A DNA stretch of 6,977 nucleotides from Halorhodospira sp. (GTDB taxonomy: Bacteria > Pseudomonadota > Gammaproteobacteria > Nitrococcales > Halorhodospiraceae): assembly GCA_007121755.1 (NCBI GenBank), contig SKJZ01000009.1, positions 1-6,977 of the forward strand, read 5' to 3'. Both the position numbers and the translations under genes were made by a program. Shown one piece after another: positions 5,922 through 6,977 of the stretch. Numbering within the stretch: the first letter of the stretch is position 1; every line of letters begins with the position of its first letter. The notes under the pieces are model-generated. The model saw only the letters and a list, made by a program, of their open reading frames with translations, was not told where the DNA came from and did no database searches.

Positions 5922-6438
5922 GGTGTGACTCCTTAACCGAAACGTAGTGGTTGGCAGAGTAAACCAAGTGCTCGCGCTCTTCGTCGGTGAGGGGGCGGGC
6001 GGCCTTGGCGGGCGCGCCGATATAGAGGTGGCCGCCTTCCAAATGCTTGCCGGGCGGCACCAGCGCGGCTGCCCCGAGGATAGTGTCGCTCTCGACAACG
6101 GCGCCGTCCAACACGATCGCGCCGATGCCGATCAAACAGCGTTCACCGATGCGGCAGGCGTGAATCACCGCGCGGTGGCCGACGGTTACGTCGTCACCGA
6201 TGATCGCGGGCAGCCCACCCGGCGAGTAAGGCCCGTCGTGGGCGACGTGGACCACCGATCCGTCCTGGATGTTGGTGCGCGCGCCGACCTCAATCCGGTT
6301 TACATCGCCGCGCAAGACGCTCATCGGCCATACGGAGGCGTCCTCGCCGAGGGAGACGTCGCCGAGCACCATGGCGCTGCCGTCAACCCAGGCGCCGTTG
6401 GCCAACCGGGGGCGGCGGCCCTGATAGACGCGAATCAT
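5911..6438 (-). CDS. yrdA: Gamma-carbonic-anhydrase-like protein (YrdA/PaaY type, left-handed beta-helix)
   Basis: Hexapeptide-repeat protein of 175 residues, the usual length for the cytoplasmic YrdA/PaaY/CaiE-like group, which forms trimers with a metal at each interface. The three metal-binding histidines of the gamma class are conserved at His64 (SVVHVAHD), His88 (VTVGHRA) and His93 (VIHAC). RGD (43-45) and NIQDGS (56-61) are also conserved. The C-terminal YIGAPAKAARPL and the following helix are typical. The short form lacks the acidic loop of the archaeal Cam enzyme that carries its proton-shuttle glutamates, so true carbonic anhydrase activity is uncertain. The start is ATG 6438 with GGGGAG 7 bases upstream. 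It lies 63 bases behind the glutathione reductase gene and overlaps the MFS gene by 11 bases. Confidence 0.93.
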   Translation of the reverse strand: MIRVYQGRRPRLANGAWVDGSAMVLGDVSLGEDASVWPMSVLRGDVNRIEVGARTNIQDGSVVHVAHDGPYSPGGLPAIIGDDVTVGHRAVIHACRIGERCLIGIGAIVLDGAVVESDTILGAAALVPPGKHLEGGHLYIGAPAKAARPLTDEEREHLVYSANHYVSVKESHRGV

Positions 6439-6501
6439 TGTGTGGCTCCCCTATGTAGTGGCGGGGCGGTTGCGTACACGGAATACGTTCAGACGGCGCG
6501 C

Positions 6502-6977
6502 CTAACCCGGCATCGTAACCAACTCCTCGGCGCTGGTCGGATGGATCGCGACCGTATCGTCGAAGTCGGCCTTGGTCGCGCCCATGCGCACCGCCACGGC
6601 GAACCCTTGCAGCATCTCGTCGGCTCCGGGTCCGAAGACGTGGACGCCGACCACCCGGCGTTCGCGCCCGACGGTGACGAGCTTCATCGCGCTGCGCCGC
6701 TTCGCCTCCTTCGGGGCGAGGGCCTGGTCCATGGAGATAAAGCGGGTGGTAAAAGCCTCAACTTCGCCGTCGCCGTAGCGCTCGCGCGCCTCGGGTTCGG
6801 TCAAGCCGACCGTGCCCATGGCCGGGTGAGAAAAGACGACGGTGGGAATGTTGTCGTACGTAAGGTGCCGGTCGGCGAATCCGCCGAACAGCCGGTCGGC
6901 AAGGCGCCGCCCGGCGGCGATGGCAACCGGCGTTAGCGGCCAGACACCGGTCACATCGCCGACGGCGTGAATGCCGG
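6502..6977 (-). CDS. gor: Glutathione reductase, C-terminal part (5' end outside window)
   Basis: FAD-dependent class I pyridine nucleotide-disulfide oxidoreductase that regenerates reduced glutathione with NADPH in the cytoplasm. The window shows the C-terminal third. The FAD-binding segment GIHAVGDVTG at the window edge is followed by LTPVAIAAGR and then the dimerisation domain. That domain includes FSHPAMGTVGLTEPEA, GPGADEMLQGFAVAVRMGA and the active-site segment VAIHPTSAEELVT, whose His-Glu pair acts as acid/base catalyst in the partner subunit. The DEMLQGFAVAV and AIHPTS.EELVT wording favours glutathione reductase over lipoamide dehydrogenase, mercuric reductase or trypanothione reductase. 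The frame is open to 6977, so the GTG at 6954 is not the start. The redox-active cysteine pair and NADPH domain lie outside. TAG is at 6504-6502. Confidence 0.93.
   Translation of the reverse strand, partial: GIHAVGDVTGVWPLTPVAIAAGRRLADRLFGGFADRHLTYDNIPTVVFSHPAMGTVGLTEPEARERYGDGEVEAFTTRFISMDQALAPKEAKRRSAMKLVTVGRERRVVGVHVFGPGADEMLQGFAVAVRMGATKADFDDTVAIHPTSAEELVTMPG

Noticed and set aside
5922..6098. Longer N-terminus for the MFS transporter
   Set aside because: The extra 59 residues are read out of frame through the gamma-CA-like gene, are Ser/Pro/Arg-rich and precede the normal MFS start with its own ribosome site.
6439..6501. Promoter or terminator between glutathione reductase and the gamma-CA-like gene
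   Set aside because: I found no stable hairpin with a T tract and no acceptable -35/-10 pair on the - strand; only the GGGGAG ribosome site is supportable.
5947..6936. Open frame of 329 codons on the + strand
   Set aside because: It is antisense to the clear gamma-CA-like and glutathione reductase genes, and its translation is low-complexity Gly/Ala/Asp/His-rich sequence without a domain. Long antisense frames are common in high-GC DNA.
1..6977. CRISPR array, tRNA or rRNA genes
   Set aside because: No regularly spaced direct repeats and no cloverleaf or rRNA-like stretches were seen on either strand.

Overview
The window comes from a high-GC proteobacterium, most likely a gammaproteobacterium. 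The best clue is the gene order cytochrome c4 - DsbA-type oxidoreductase - endonuclease/exonuclease/phosphatase (EEP) protein, which I recall from pseudomonads and relatives. The metabolism looks respiratory: a di-haem peroxidase, a di-haem c4, periplasmic disulfide chemistry and glutathione reductase. I cannot name a genus from the sequence alone.

Layout. (1) Bases 1-618: the C-terminal part of a di-haem cytochrome c peroxidase (+), followed at once by an 11-bp-stem terminator. (2) Bases 619-1087: a 469-base gap without a gene. It holds the terminator, a 255-bp palindromic mobile element with perfect 48-bp inverted ends and a flanking 5-bp duplication (TTCGT), and a sigma70-type promoter starting 30 bp past the element. 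(3) Bases 1088-3202: a tight + strand operon of cytochrome c4, a DsbA-like thiol oxidoreductase with a CPFC active site, and an EEP-superfamily protein whose start overlaps the dsbA stop. (4) Bases 3248-4609: a sodium:neurotransmitter-symporter-family transporter (+), with a 9-bp hairpin running into its ribosome binding site. (5) Bases 6977-4620 on the - strand: the C-terminal part of glutathione reductase, a gamma-carbonic-anhydrase-like protein, and an MFS transporter that starts on GTG inside the end of the previous gene. The two strands converge with only 10 bp between stop codons.

How the genes fit together. The peroxidase, c4 and DsbA-like proteins act in the periplasm and deal with electron transfer, peroxide and thiol oxidation. 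c4 could feed electrons to the peroxidase or to a terminal oxidase (inference). Glutathione reductase is the cytoplasmic thiol counterpart. The two transporters have no substrate that can be read from the sequence.

I found no previously undescribed multi-gene system. The most unusual content is the non-coding palindromic element at 703-957. It looks like a non-autonomous DDE-type transposon (MITE-like), and its interior could fold into a branched structure.
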